DNA of 64,000 nucleotides from assembly GCA_949317995.1 (NCBI GenBank), contig OX439050.1, positions 53,011,777-53,075,776 of the forward strand, in the 5' to 3' direction. Position numbers and translations under genes: made by a program. The notes under the pieces are model-generated. The model made no database searches. It saw only the letters and a list, made by a program, of their open reading frames with translations, and was not told where the DNA came from. The first letter of the stretch is position 1; the number at the start of each line of letters is the position of its first letter. Origin of the DNA: Acholoe squamosa (Eukaryota; Annelida; Polychaeta; Phyllodocida; Polynoidae). This document shows, in pieces, positions 38,295 through 49,165 of the stretch.

Positions 38295-38298
<4 letters not shown>
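35523..38298. other. Mostly non-coding stretch; one unsupported long open frame
   Basis: A plus frame is open from about 37492 to 37888 with no early ATG. It includes a hydrophobic Val-rich run and is Pro- and Arg-rich; the last part translates a (G)n tract at 37849-37859. I do not recognise it and see no clear splice acceptor that defines it. The 35977-36216 and 37105-37341 frames are likewise unsupported. Confidence 0.4.
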
Positions 38299-38346
<48 letters not shown>

Positions 38347-38430
38347 CACAGAGAGCCAGAGCGACAGAGAGAGACAGAGACATAGAGCTAGAGACAAATA
38401 GAGAGACAGAGAGAGAGGGGAAGGGGCAGA
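38299..38430. repeat. (GA)n tract grading into purine-rich sequence
   Basis: About 46 bp of perfect GA, then GACAGAGA-type sequence to 38430. Apparent frames (RERERE, SLSLSL) are artefacts of the repeat. Confidence 0.9.
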
Positions 38431-38722
38431 GAGAAAATTTGATTTATCGATTATGTGACAGATTTTATAAAAGGCGGTGACGGTTATATCCAATATATGA
38501 TATCGATAGGGTATTGGGGGTCCCTATAATATGACTAAGTGGATGGAAGGGCAAATGGTTTATGAACCATACACAATGTATCACAAGCTTACTTTAGACA
38601 GCCAAGGTGCCATCAAAGTAAAATTGGCTAGGAGGTGTTACCGCGCTCAATTTCAAATAGCAACGCGTTGTGAAGTACTGACTTGGACATTGGTTAGGAA
38701 AACACTAAATTGTACCAGATAG

Positions 38723-38832
38723 AATGAGTGAGTAATGGTCCCATTTCAACGGTTAAGGTTATATTCGTAACGAGAACATTTCATTAGATGTCACCCGATG
38801 GACAAGTGTGTATGTGTGTCAGTGCCCACATA
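38723..38832 (-). mobile_element. Fragment of the (CTCA)n-tailed SINE
   Basis: GAGTGAGTAATGG, ACGGTTAAGGTTATATTCG, ACGAGAAC and TGTGTCAGTGCCCACATAT align with the better copies at 39006 and 39558, but the far end is missing. Confidence 0.55.
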
Positions 38833-39005
38833 TACTATGGTGGTCCACTTTAAGAACCAAGGTCTCAAATAAGCGCTTTTGGGGTTAAACCCCCATGTTT
38901 CATATAAGCGCTTAGAGATAAGCTCGGCAAGCCTAAGTACAAATTGATGCTGACAGGGACAAAAGAGGATAATGGGCGAGGGAGGTGTAATGAGGCAATG
39001 CTGCA

Positions 39006-39195
39006 AGTGAGTGAGTAATAGATGTTTAACGTCATTTCGACAGCTAAGGTCATATTCATGGCGAGAACTACATTACACAATTCCACAGAGGAATGTGTCG
39101 GTGCCCGCGCATATGTGCACCACACACATCCGAGGGGATGGGAAAGAGGAGAAATAAGACCCTTTTAAGTGGGCTAGGGAAGCCCGAATGCTGCA
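39006..39195 (-). mobile_element. (CTCA)n-tailed SINE, copy 1
   Basis: On the minus strand it runs from GGGCTTCCCTAGCCCACTT through GTGGTGCACATATG, GTTCTCGCCATGAATATGAC and GACGTTAAACATCTATTACT to a CACTCAC tail. The simple-repeat tail after a GTTAAAC motif is typical of SINEs mobilised by LINEs. No A or B box is obvious at the start, so it may be 5' truncated. Confidence 0.65.
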
Positions 39196-39557
39196 AGACT
39201 ATACTTATATGGTCACTTGGCATTTTATAGAGGGATTGAATGGTATGTATACCCCTGTAAATAATGGTTGGCAATAAATGCCTACAATAGCACACCCTCC
39301 TTTAGCCACATACACAGACATAATTCTGACACAGCTTTAAATGTGACAGGTGATTGTTACCAAATGTCATCCTGTAGTGCATGCCGGTTTGTCAAGTGCA
39401 TAATTATTGTCGATCTTCAGGAGTTTGGCCAAAATCTGATAGAAAAAAAGAAATAAAGGTTTTGGGGTATGCTAGGATTAGACGGGTTATGTTTGTAAAG
39501 TCACTATGAACTATACTTCTAGACAGAGTATGGAAGACTATGTAGGGCCTGCTTGAT

Positions 39558-39753
39558 TTGGTGAGTGAGTGAGTAATAGATGTTTAACGCCATTTCGACA
39601 GCTAAGGTCATATTCATGGCAAGAACTACATTACACAATTTCACAGGGGAATGTGTCAGTGCCCACACATATGTGCACCACACACATCCCGAGGGGATAG
39701 GAAAGAGGAGAAATAGACCCTTTTAAGTGGGCTAGGGAAGCCCGATGTGATAT
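39558..39753 (-). mobile_element. (CTCA)n-tailed SINE, copy 2
   Basis: Very similar to the copy at 39006-39195 over its full length and in the same orientation, with a CACTCACTCAC tail at the plus-left end. About 360 bp of unrelated sequence lies between the two. Both copies begin at the same GGGCTTCCCTAGCCCACTT, which supports this as a real 5' boundary. Confidence 0.65.
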
Positions 39754-41354
39754 ATGGAGTCACTCATTGTGTGACCATAGGGATGCTCCTGTACATAATA
39801 AGGCACGTGAGCCGTGACCACAGGACCACCACTGGAGGAAACAGAGGAAACTGGAGGATTTGGATTTGAGTGATAGGATAATACCGTAGAGTGATCAAAG
39901 GTGGTTTGATTGATGTGTGAAAATCGACCATATCTAACAAAAGATTACATGTGGTCCTGAATACGTCTGTGCGATGGAATTGTGGACTGTCTCTTTACAC
40001 AGGTCAAAATCTTTCAGATCTACCCAACCGGCTCTCTAGGGCCCTCTGGTGAGTGAAACTGGGATTAGAAATTGAGAGTTTTACTTACAGCCATCTTCTG
40101 GACACAGTGGGAACTAAAATAGCAGCCTCAAACAGAGTGGGAAAACAACTGCCGCATGTTCAGCCTCTTTACTTGTAGCTCAATTTACTCCATGGATAAG
40201 GTTCGGATAATCAGTCGTTAAGTTTAATTAGCAATACATGTATATGTAAATATTTGGTAGACCGAACCATCCTGAACTGCTTTGCCTCTGTATAGGATTT
40301 TGCTGCTTTACTAGTCGGTCTGTTGATGATATGAAGACTACAGTTAGTGGTCAGACTGCAGCCGTTTTGAGAAGATCGGAGATAAGAGATAAGATAATAA
40401 TGGCCCAATTGAGGCTCCCTACTTCTGACTCCAGGTTACAAGTTTTTCTATTTTCTTAAATATGTGATTTTATTACTAAATTGTCTTTATTACTGAATTG
40501 ATTTTTCTACACTTTATAAGGTCTAAAAATTCCTGATTTCTTTTCGATTTTTTCTGTACACTTTTCTTCTAATTTTTCAATGATTTTGTGGCTTTGAGAA
40601 ATATCTCTCTCATTTTCTATGACCCCTGGTCCTACCTGCATCACCTCCCCACTGGGGACGTTTCCAAAACAGCCTGACCTAGGCCTGACTAAAAATTTTC
40701 ACACTAGATTTGCCCAAGTTAACTGATCATGATACATTTATATACTAAAAGCAAAATAAAGATTAGTATTAAATAACCATGCTCCTCTCGCATGATGCAT
40801 AGCTAGCTATATGTAATAAGTGTCTATGTAATTGCCTGAATGATGGATATTTCTCATAGGTCCGACCAAAATCTCGTAGAGGGCAATGTTTTGGGATTTT
40901 TTTTTTGTTCTTTCTGCTTCAGTGTTGGTTGATGCCTTGAGGGGTTCCAAAAAATGGGGCACCTCATTTCTGAAAGTGAGTATGGGAAAATTAGGCCACG
41001 TCAACATGTTCAGAAATGTTTTGAGCATATTAGGACCCTGATTTTTTGTAAAGTATACATCATAAACCGGAAAATAAAACTCATAAGTGAGTGAGTGAGT
41101 GAGTGAGTGAGCAATGGTCCCTCCCAAGATTAAACAAGGTCCAAGCAAAATGAGCAGATTCCTACTGGTTTATATGTTCCAACAATATGTAATTTTACTA
41201 GGATAAAATTAGCAGATTATTCTAGAAATTTTCAGGGCCCATAATTATGTGCGACCAATGGAAAATGGATCTTGTGCGAAAATGATTTCCAGATCCAGGC
41301 ACCGAGCTCACCAGAAGGATCCGTCTAGCAAAAGTCCTACACACTATAGGCCTT
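39754..41354. other. Non-coding stretch
   Basis: No gene recognised. A (GAGT)n run at 41086-41111 followed by GCAATGGTCCC resembles the tail junction of the SINE fragment at 38723. The 113-codon minus frame at 40807-41148 includes that run (SLTHSLTH) and is rejected. Confidence 0.5.
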
Positions 41355-41540
41355 AGTGTTGACGCCTAGTGGAACGGCCATTGCTTGAACTGGCGCCTGG
41401 CTAGATAACCACTGATAACAACCAGCATGATGGGTAAGGGTGTTACATAATGTACCCAAAAAATTCTGCAGTGAATACAGGGAATCATCTGATTGGTTAA
41501 TAATATATCCCGGGTGAACCCTATATTACACAAAGAATGG
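41355..41540. repeat. Composite dispersed repeat, copy 1 (partial)
   Basis: GACGCCTAGTGGAACGGCCAT, then CACTGATAACAACCAGCATG, ATGGGTAAGGGTGTTACATAATG and a TGATTGGTTAATAAT segment. These elements recur in the same order at 51735-52125 and in part at 49070-49165 and 52930-53130. Confidence 0.55.
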
Positions 41541-42219
41541 CAAATCTGCGCAAGTCTCTTCATCAGGGGCTCTTCTCCCGAAGCCCCCCTAATTCAGCTA
41601 AAATTATTTTGGTTTGTCAATAAAATCAGGGTCTCTGCACCCGATGCCCTGTTTTCCGTCAAAGATTTAAATAAATTCAGCCAAGACTATCCCTGCACAT
41701 ATATTCTGAATTGGACAGGTTGAAACATTTTTAGTTAACATATGGCGCCATCTAGAGAGTAAAGGCAAAAGCTTGCCCGGCAGTCGTGAGAAGAAAATCG
41801 CAATTTGCATGGAAAACCCTAACTGCGAAGGTCTGCAAACACCCGTGAATCCACCCATGATATGAAACAAACAGACAACCCGTACTCATCCTCCATGGCG
41901 GGCTTGGTTTTTTAAAGAGCCAAGACATCTGGAGTCTATTGCTTAATAGTGTTAATCAGGCAGCATTCAGCATTGTTAAGAGATAACCTCCTGTCATTAC
42001 AACCACTGCAACAGAATGACTGTAATTATGTCCCTTTTCAGCTGCTAGGTTATGATATTGGTTGATTTTTCACTAAACAGATAGCATATTAAAATACTGC
42101 ATCATAACTACCAGGATCTGTCAAAACCAGAGAAGACAGAAGGTTCAGATAAACAGGCACTATGCACTCGACCTCCCTGGTGGGCCTGGATTTTGATAGT
42201 GATTGGAATCACAATGATA

Positions 42220-42442
42220 GTGTAGAGGACGGTGAAAATATCTAGGATCACCGGGACTTGAACCCGGATCTCTGGCATGACATTCCAGCATGCTAACCAT
42301 TACACCACAATCCCTTGCCTGATATTTCCACCTTCCAACTACACCTGGATCGGTATGATACACACTAGGGGAGCAGTGATTACCAGGTAACTGGCCCCTG
42401 AGGGTCAATCTACCAGGTACGGGGATTTCTGGTCCCCTACAC
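42220..42442 (-). mobile_element. TIR-bounded element with internal Asp-like tRNA promoter, copy 1
   Basis: 223 bp. The plus-left end GTGTAGAGGAC and right end GTCCCCTACAC are inverted with one mismatch. On the minus strand a roughly 125-bp head is followed by a tRNA-like body at about 42242-42317, which has an A-box region (TGGTGTAATGGTTAGCATG), an anticodon loop ATGTCAT (GTC, Asp-like) and a B-box arm (CCGGGTTCAAGTCCCGG). A GATATTTTCACCGTCC tail follows. The acceptor stem does not pair well, so it is not a functional tRNA gene. Head and tail match the element at 9603, which has a different tRNA body. Confidence 0.75.
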
Positions 42443-42666
42443 TCCTCCCAACCAGCTTCAACCATGGCCAACCAGCATCAAGCATTCCTCCCAACCAGAT
42501 CGGTTGGGCTTTATCAAGCAGTGTTGAGGCACTCATGATTCCCAGTTGACCTACCAGTACATAGTACTGTCAGGGTCGATGCATATCTGTATCATACCAG
42601 CCCAGGCACCGAGTTCCCCCGATCCCCCTATTAAGTCGCGCGAGGACCGGCTTGGTGATCCTACCA

Positions 42667-42888
42667 GTGTAGAGGACGGTGAAAATATCTAGGATCACCG
42701 GGACTTGAACCCGGATCTCTGGCATGACATTCCAGCATGCTAACCATTACACCACGATACCTTGCCTGATATTTCCACCTTCCAACTACACCTGGATCGG
42801 TATGATACACACTAGGGGAGCAGTGATTACCAGGTAACTGGCCCCTGAGGGTCAATCTACCAGGTACGGGGATTTCTGGTCCCCTACA
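42667..42888 (-). mobile_element. TIR-bounded element with internal Asp-like tRNA promoter, copy 2
   Basis: Nearly identical to 42220-42442 throughout (a few substitutions, for example at the junction with the acceptor stem) and in the same orientation, 224 bp away. The spacer is not repeated. Minus-strand frames of 79 and 103 codons across the two copies are translations of the repeat. Confidence 0.75.
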
Positions 42889-44305
42889 ATAGCAATGCAA
42901 GCGATCATTCTACATGGTAAGAAATGTATGGTTTTCTCTTTTCTTTGTTATAGGTGCAATTACATTCATATTCATCACTTTGATAAAGAACAATAAAGAA
43001 TAGTATGGCTAGATCAAATTCACTACATATCAGTGGGGCAGAAAATTAACATGTTTTTTTTCAAAATATGCCAGGATGTTCACAAAGAAAATACTTCATA
43101 TGCTGTGTTTGTCATTCAAGGTTCTAGTCCCTCTGATCATTCTTGTCTCAGAAGCCAGAGAGGCATCATATACAAACTAGGCTAATGGCATGTTACCAGC
43201 GTTACCTAATCAGTGGCCCATTGATACTTATCTATGATAAAAAAATATTGTATCTAAATTGGCTTCAATTCAAAAGTGTATTACATTTTTTATTGGAAAT
43301 ACTTTTGTATGATGGTGATAGAGAAATAATAACAATGTGGTCAGTAGTGCTGACAGCGATGAAATATGTAAAAGGTTTAATAGGAATGTGAAGAAAAAGG
43401 CAGTAAGGCAAGACGGGGTAATAATGAATATTTATTGATAGACAGGGGCAATTGGCGAAAAAAAGATAAAACAGATCAAAACAGGTTGGCAATGTGCTTA
43501 AGTAAAATAAACCACGTGAGTGGCAGTGTTCAGGTCCATAATGAAACCGAGGGTAAAAAGCCTGATTATTCCAGTCAGGAGAAGAAAGGGATAAAACATC
43601 AATAGCCCAGGGAAAGACAGGAAAACATCCATCTGAAAATGAGAGAAGTAATTGGATTAAGGTCGGCAGAATCAGAGGGAATAACGATAAATAATAGGAA
43701 GAAGAATATTAGATTAAAAGAGATAACTACTTTACAAAGTTGAACAGAAGTTAACAATAAATGGAAAATGAATACGAGATAATTAGATAGTGACGTCAAG
43801 GTATGACGACAATTCTTGGAGCATGCGCGTTGAGATAACAACGATTGGAAGGGAGGCTCCTTAAGTAATATATTTATGAAATTCTGGGATGAAAATGGGG
43901 AGTCTGTTTAGAGGGAGCATGGAAGAGACATTGAAAATCAGGCACACATATCTGGCTACTCAGAAGCTAGACCCTTTATCCAAAAGGGGTAGTTAGCCTA
44001 CACACATCAGAGACATTAGGGAAATGGATTAGCAACTTTGGCAATTACATGCACACACCAAAACAAACGCATCTACCACTCACTGCTAAAACGATCTCAG
44101 GGATTAGACCATGCACACCTAGTTGGGGCTCTGTAGGGCACAGGCTGGAGATGGCCAGCTTTGGACCAATTAACACCTGGGAGAAGTGAAGGTAGGATTT
44201 GAATGTAGTAACTAGTGTAATCGGACTCCAGGCCTCAGGGAGGCCTATCCCTCTCTATACAGGGAGCATCCCTGTGTGGACTTAGAATCCATCACAACAC
44301 TGAAA
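42889..44305. other. Non-coding stretch, no gene recognised
   Basis: AT-rich, unique by eye. Frames at 43143-43841 are short and featureless. Confidence 0.5.
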
Positions 44306-44413
44306 CACTGCCGACGGATGGACCATCCGTTGGTTTCATCCGTGTCATTTATCATTGATTTCTATGGAGAAAATGACGGATGAAGGGAGACGGATGGTCC
44401 ATCCGTCGCAGTG
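44306..44413. mobile_element. 108-bp fold-back MITE (CACTGC ends)
   Basis: Left CACTGCCGACGGATGGACCA, reverse complement of right CACTGCGACGGATGGACCA. The arms also contain a nested palindrome GGATGGACCATCC. The loop holds GTTTCATCCGTGTCATTT against AAATGACGGATGAAG. No clear target duplication. Confidence 0.7.
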
Positions 44414-45082
44414 GATGGAGCCCTATACTCATCTGTAAAAATGCCTGATTGTTTGGCAGACCTTCTATACTCTTTAATGCTTGACATGTTAACGACTGAG
44501 GAGAAAGTCAATAAAGCCTTCAGTGAATAAGGTATCTCTCACTGGTTTTGCTTTGAATCAAACTACTACACAGGTCAAACTCCTTAACATTTTCCTTTAT
44601 TCTGGAGACCTGGATTGATATTTACAGGACTAAATACTTCAAGATAGCTTTTGCCAGGAGAGCAATAATGAAAAACAATGAGAAATTTTGGTCATTGTCC
44701 TTTAATACAAAAAACAATATGTACATGTACATATATATAGTGACTATGAAAGGGAAATATAAGCATCATTAGATATTTATTTACCTGTAAATAGATGGGA
44801 ATATAATATAATAAACGGAAATTTAGAAAAGGAAATCACTCTTACAATGACACCTCTCTTATAGATAATGCTGGAGTATAAGCCTTGAGAGTGTCTGAGA
44901 TATAGTAGATCAGTGTGCTCACACAGCAATACATACTGTTGAACTGAACCCATGATAGTGGGTTGAGAAGAGCCCCATTAAACGCTCCAAAAACACAATA
45001 TTATATTGGTTGACTATAAAAGACAATACATGTACTAGGACATTTGTAATCTCTGCACAGGATGATATGGCTTTAAACGACA
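44414..45082. other. Non-coding stretch, no gene recognised
   Basis: AT-rich with an ACATGTACATGTACATATATATA run near 44718 (given here as motif classes ACATGTAC and TATATA). Nothing else seen. Confidence 0.45.
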
Positions 45083-45235
45083 CCACTATTGACGACTTGA
45101 GGTCGTCAGTGAAGACCTAAAATCGTCACCTATGACCACCCAATGACGACCTAAAGTTGTAGATTTAGGTATTGTCAACATGAGGACCTAAACTCGTCAT
45201 TATTGACCAGTTCTGTGTCTCGTAGGTTTTCAGTG
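45083..45235. mobile_element. Partial relative of the 6216 fold-back MITE
   Basis: Shares TGACGACCTAAAGTTGTAG, TTTAGGTATTGTCAAC and TGAGGACC with the right half of the 6216-6519 element. It ends GGTTTTCAGTG followed by TA. The left terminus is not recognisable, so it is an internally deleted or truncated copy. Confidence 0.6.
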
Positions 45236-45573
45236 TATACTTTATTGACATTCATAAGAATAGGATATCAATGCAACCATTCAGGAATTCGTATTCAATG
45301 CTGCATAGACAAAGGGGTCAAACTACAAAGCAAATAAAAGTGAAGACAAAACCAGACATATCACCACGATGACGTAATTTTTGAAGGCAGCCTGGACTTT
45401 TATGGGGGTAACAGTATAGCAACCACATTATCGATTACAGTTTACATTAAGATATCAGATTTGTTTGTGCTTTTCATGTTACATGCAATAGAGCTTTTCA
45501 AGAGGTATCAAGACTCATTGATAGGATCGAAAACGTTGATTACTTTTATAAATCCCATTCGACATATATACTA

Positions 45574-45825
45574 CACTGAGAAAATATTCAGCCTCACTTG
45601 ATTCTGGATCCAGACTCGGGCAATGTCGCCAAAATGAGTATCATTTAAGACTCAGTCTGATCCTGGGATGATTCTCTGGCTAATCCTGAGGCTGATCCTG
45701 GGATGATACTCTGGCTTTGCCTGAGTATCATCCCAGGATCAGGCTGAGTCTCAAATGATACTCATTTTGGCGACATTGCCTGAGTCTGCATCCAGACTCA
45801 AGTGAGGCTGAATATTTTCTCAGTG
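45574..45825. mobile_element. 252-bp fold-back MITE (CACTGAGAAAATA ends, TA duplication)
   Basis: The left CACTGAGAAAATATTCAGCC is mirrored exactly by the right end, and arms of about 105 bp align with few differences through GGCAATGTCGCCAAAATGAG and GATCCTGGGATGAT. TA flanks both sides (45572-45573, 45826-45827). The arm centre itself repeats GATCCTGGGATGATACTCTGG. No coding capacity. Confidence 0.85.
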
Positions 45826-47063
45826 TACATATTCAACTTTGTAACTTATGAAAATGAATACCGACACTTAATTCAATTCGGCTGTGTCTGTCATCATATG
45901 TTTTCTACATCTAAATCAAGAGAAAGGCTATTCTTGTCCCCTCTTCCGATTCATCAATAAACGTACAGGATGAATCAATGCCAATGTACTTATTCTCCCT
46001 TGTGGACAGAAATAGCTTTATATATGGGCGCCACCTGACCACCTCTACTTAAAACTAAGAATTCAGCCACAATTCAGTGGGTGCAATTTGATACAAACCA
46101 ATTAATTCAAGACCAAATTTTCCCTCGTATTGGATTTTTTTATTGACTAAATTTCCTGTGATTCAATGGAAAATGCTACACATAAATCTATGTATGCCTC
46201 CCCCAGACCTGGAGTTAGGCCGACATGTCAAAGGGTACGAGTGGTGTACGCTGGTCCTCTGTGGTATGTGTAACTACAACGATATGTAGTGGGAGAGAAG
46301 CATGAGCGGAATTCAGGGGTAGGTTTTCCAGCCTATGAGTTCTGTGGCGTCCCCTGGTGTTGATGGCCAACCTACTATTGGTTTACCAGAAATCCTCTAG
46401 GTGTCGTCTCTGTTTCACTGCCAGACCTCCAGATTACGGTGTGTGGGTGGTGAAGAGCAGCAAGTTCATGTGCAGTGGGCACCGCACTGCATTATCATTA
46501 AATGATAATGTAGGCAATACTTTATAATTTCACATGGCAAATTTTGCTCTGTTAGGTTATCAAGTATTGCCGACAGGATCAATTCTGATTGACACCAATA
46601 GAATGGAGCACCACAGACTTATGTTCTGAGCAGCATCAAGGGTGAAAATATTAACTAGAACATGCGATTAGCATAAATCATTAGCCATAAAGCTATCAGA
46701 GTTAGTGTGAAGGAAAGAAATGAATCAGTAACTACTAATATACAACAGTTAAAGGATCCACTTATGCTCCCCTAACGATCACAATTCCAAGGATCCATAG
46801 TCTATCAGTGCATGAACCCCTTCGCCGCCCTTATGCATGCCTATTCTCCATTCACAGGTACACACCATGCAGCCCTTAATATGGTTAATTGTGGTTTAAA
46901 CCAGTCAACTTCACCCATTGCAGCAGGCCTTGTGGTAAGGGGTGATCTAATATTCAATCAGAATTCAGATTGTGGCTTGTCACGGTAAGAAACCATCCTC
47001 AGTTATATGTTCTCATTTCGTGCCCAGTTCTGACAAATACCCGTCCAAGTCATCCATTGCATG
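45826..47063. other. Non-coding stretch, no gene recognised
   Basis: Unique by eye. A CCCTTCGCCGCCCTTATGCATG segment (shorter: ACCCCTTCGCC) near 46816 may be a relic of the TTAA-type MITE. No exon-like features. Confidence 0.45.
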
Positions 47064-47152
47064 TTAACCCTCTTAAGGCCGTGTGATGTCCGCAGGTTCA
47101 TGTAAAACTACCTTTAATGTCACGATGCACCAATACAATGCATCTTGTCGAC
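47064..47152. mobile_element. Left end of a TTAA-type palindromic MITE
   Basis: Starts TTAACCCTCTTAAGG and continues to CACGATGCACCAATACAATG and the start of its mirrored arm; the remainder is absent. Confidence 0.5.
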
Positions 47153-47394
47153 CCTTTTGGGATGAATTAACTCCATTGAGTCGTAATTTTCTTTCTTTTT
47201 TTTTTCTTTTAATTTTGCATTATTCCAGTCCTCGTGACAACAAAGGCACAATACTAGTACATTGTAGCAATCAAACCCAGCAAATTGTTGTGACTCCTCG
47301 TCACCCTGTGTGAAGTCCCTCACACATGTCGCTAGATGGAGCACAGGATCGCCAGGAATAGCTATGGTGGTGATCACATGGTTTCACTGCAGAT

Positions 47395-47905
47395 GACAAC
47401 GTTGGTGAGCACTCAGACTCACAAGGGATGGCGACGCTGGTGATCACTCACCTCGCTAGATGAAATGCCACCTTGTGATAGCGCAGGTTCACCACAGATG
47501 GCAAGGATTGTGATCACCCACACTCACGAGGGATGGTGACGTGGGTGATCACTCACCTCACTAGATGAAACTCCCACCTCGTCATAGCACAGGTTCACCA
47601 CGGATGGCGGGGATTGTGATCAATCACCCTGACTGCCAGGGATGGCGACTCGGGTGATCACTCACCTCGCTAGATGAAACATGCACCTTGTCATAGTGCA
47701 GGTTCACCATGGTTGGCAAGGATGGTGATCACTCACACTCACCAGGGATGGCAATGTGGTTGATCACTCACTTCCCTGGATGAAACTCACGCCTTGTCAC
47801 AGTGCAGGTTCACCATTGATGGTGATTGTGGTGATCACGCAGACTCACCAGCGATGGCGACGCTGGTGTTCACTCATCTCAATAGATGAAAAGCTCATGA
47901 TCACA
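47395..47905. repeat. ~106-bp minisatellite, about 5 copies
   Basis: Units contain AGGGATGGCGAC, GTGATCACTCACCTCGCTAG, CACCTTGTCATAGCGCAGG and TTCACCA(C/T)(A/G)GATGGC. Copies diverge by roughly 10-20% by eye. The 116-codon plus frame at 47756-48106 starts in the array and is not called. Confidence 0.85.
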
Positions 47906-47971
47906 GACATCATCGACATTGGTAATCATACAACCTCACATCTGCCAGGTCAAATTATGTTTTGTAAGAAA

Positions 47972-48076
47972 TGGTATTTTCCTATGTATTTTCTCTTTAA
48001 CCACAGAAAAGGCATTAATGTAAATATTTCCCTATGTATTTTTCCTCTAACCAGAGAAAAGGTGTTCATGGATAGT
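47972..48076. repeat. Tandem duplication of ~55 bp
   Basis: TATTTTCCTATGTATTTTCT...AACCACAGAAAAGGCATT (first unit) and TATTTCCCTATGTATTTTTC...AACCAGAGAAAAGGTGTT (second unit) are adjacent diverged copies. Confidence 0.7.
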
Positions 48077-48279
48077 TGTTTTCATTTTAGAGATACCTCT
48101 ATGTAAATTCAATTGATATTTCCTCTATGTAGTCTCTCTTTGATTCAACTCATAATAATTACATGGAATTTGATGTGAAACAAGGCACACATTGGATACT
48201 TTTTGGAAGTGATATAGGCTCACACCTCTGTAATGGTCCAGACATGGAACAGTGCTGCTACCTGAACATCAAAGGAGGA

Positions 48280-48620
48280 AAATGAGTGAGATTCCACCAT
48301 TTGTGTGAAAGTAAGGGCTGCATAGTCACACAGTGAGTGAGAATCATGTTGGCGACAGTGATGAGGCTTCACCACACTGAGTGAGAGTTGACGACTAGTG
48401 GCACACAGTCACCCATTGAGTGATAATCATGATGGCTAGAGTGGTGGAGATTTTCCATGATGAGTGAGAGTGGACTGTGATTGACAAAAGATGACACAAT
48501 GAGTGAGGACCATGTTGGCAACAACCGTGAAGAGTCATCTAGTGACATGGGTGATCACTTCAAAAGGCCTCACCATGGATCACCAATCATGGCGACAGGT
48601 GACGACAATTTGCTGGGAAT
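48280..48620. repeat. Degenerate GAGTGAG-rich tandem repeat
   Basis: Motifs GAGTGAGAATCATGTTGGC, GAGTGATAATCATGATGGC and GAGTGAGGACCATGTTGGC recur at roughly 100-bp intervals with poorly conserved DNA between. It may be an old array related to the one at 47.4 kb. Confidence 0.5.
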
Positions 48621-49069
48621 GGGCCATTGAACGGTTAAAAGTCACATAGGAAGGGTATCTCATGCGGGACCTCTAGAGCATCCTCTCTCCATGGCTGATC
48701 TCTAAATAAAGGTATGTAAATAAAAATAAACTAAAATAAATGGTCTACTTCAGCCCAAGAGAAGGGATGGTCCGCGAGTCATTGAGCCAGGGAGAACACA
48801 TTGTCTACCCTGAAGCAGGAATGGTATACATCCTCCTTGCCTGTTGGGAGTATCCTTATCGTGTGACTGCTTACATCTAGTCTTGTCATGCATTCCCTCA
48901 TGGATGCCGCCTAATCTTACCTCCCTGTCTGTTATATTATTCATCAGGTACAAAACACCAATCTCATCACCCCACTCTCTTCCTGCACCTCTGCCATCAC
49001 AAATTGCCTTGGATTAAGGTACATATACCGAGGTTCCAGGACACCCAGTGGACCCGCAATTTGCTTCAT
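48621..49069. other. Non-coding spacer, no gene recognised
   Basis: No repeats or exon-like signals noticed. Confidence 0.45.
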
Positions 49070-49165
49070 CTGATACCTTAGGCGATAGGAACTAATACGA
49101 ATTAAGAGCCGGCATGATGGGTAACAGTTGTTATAATGTAATGAACCCTAAAAACTCTGACCCCT
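49070..49165. repeat. Composite dispersed repeat, fragment
   Basis: CATCTGATACCTTAGGCGATAG and GCATGATGGGTAACAGTTG plus AACCCTAAAAACTCTG correspond to the second half of the composite repeat at 51735-52125. Confidence 0.45.

Noticed and set aside
38191-38493. RERERE and SLSLSL frames
   Set aside because: Translations of the (GA)n microsatellite.
42242-42317. Possible tRNA-Asp gene
   Set aside because: Good B-box arm and a GTC loop, but the acceptor stem does not pair and the same sequence recurs inside a dispersed element.
42160-42900. Minus-strand frames of 103 and 79 codons with near-identical sequence
   Set aside because: They are translations of the two copies of the tRNA-containing short element.
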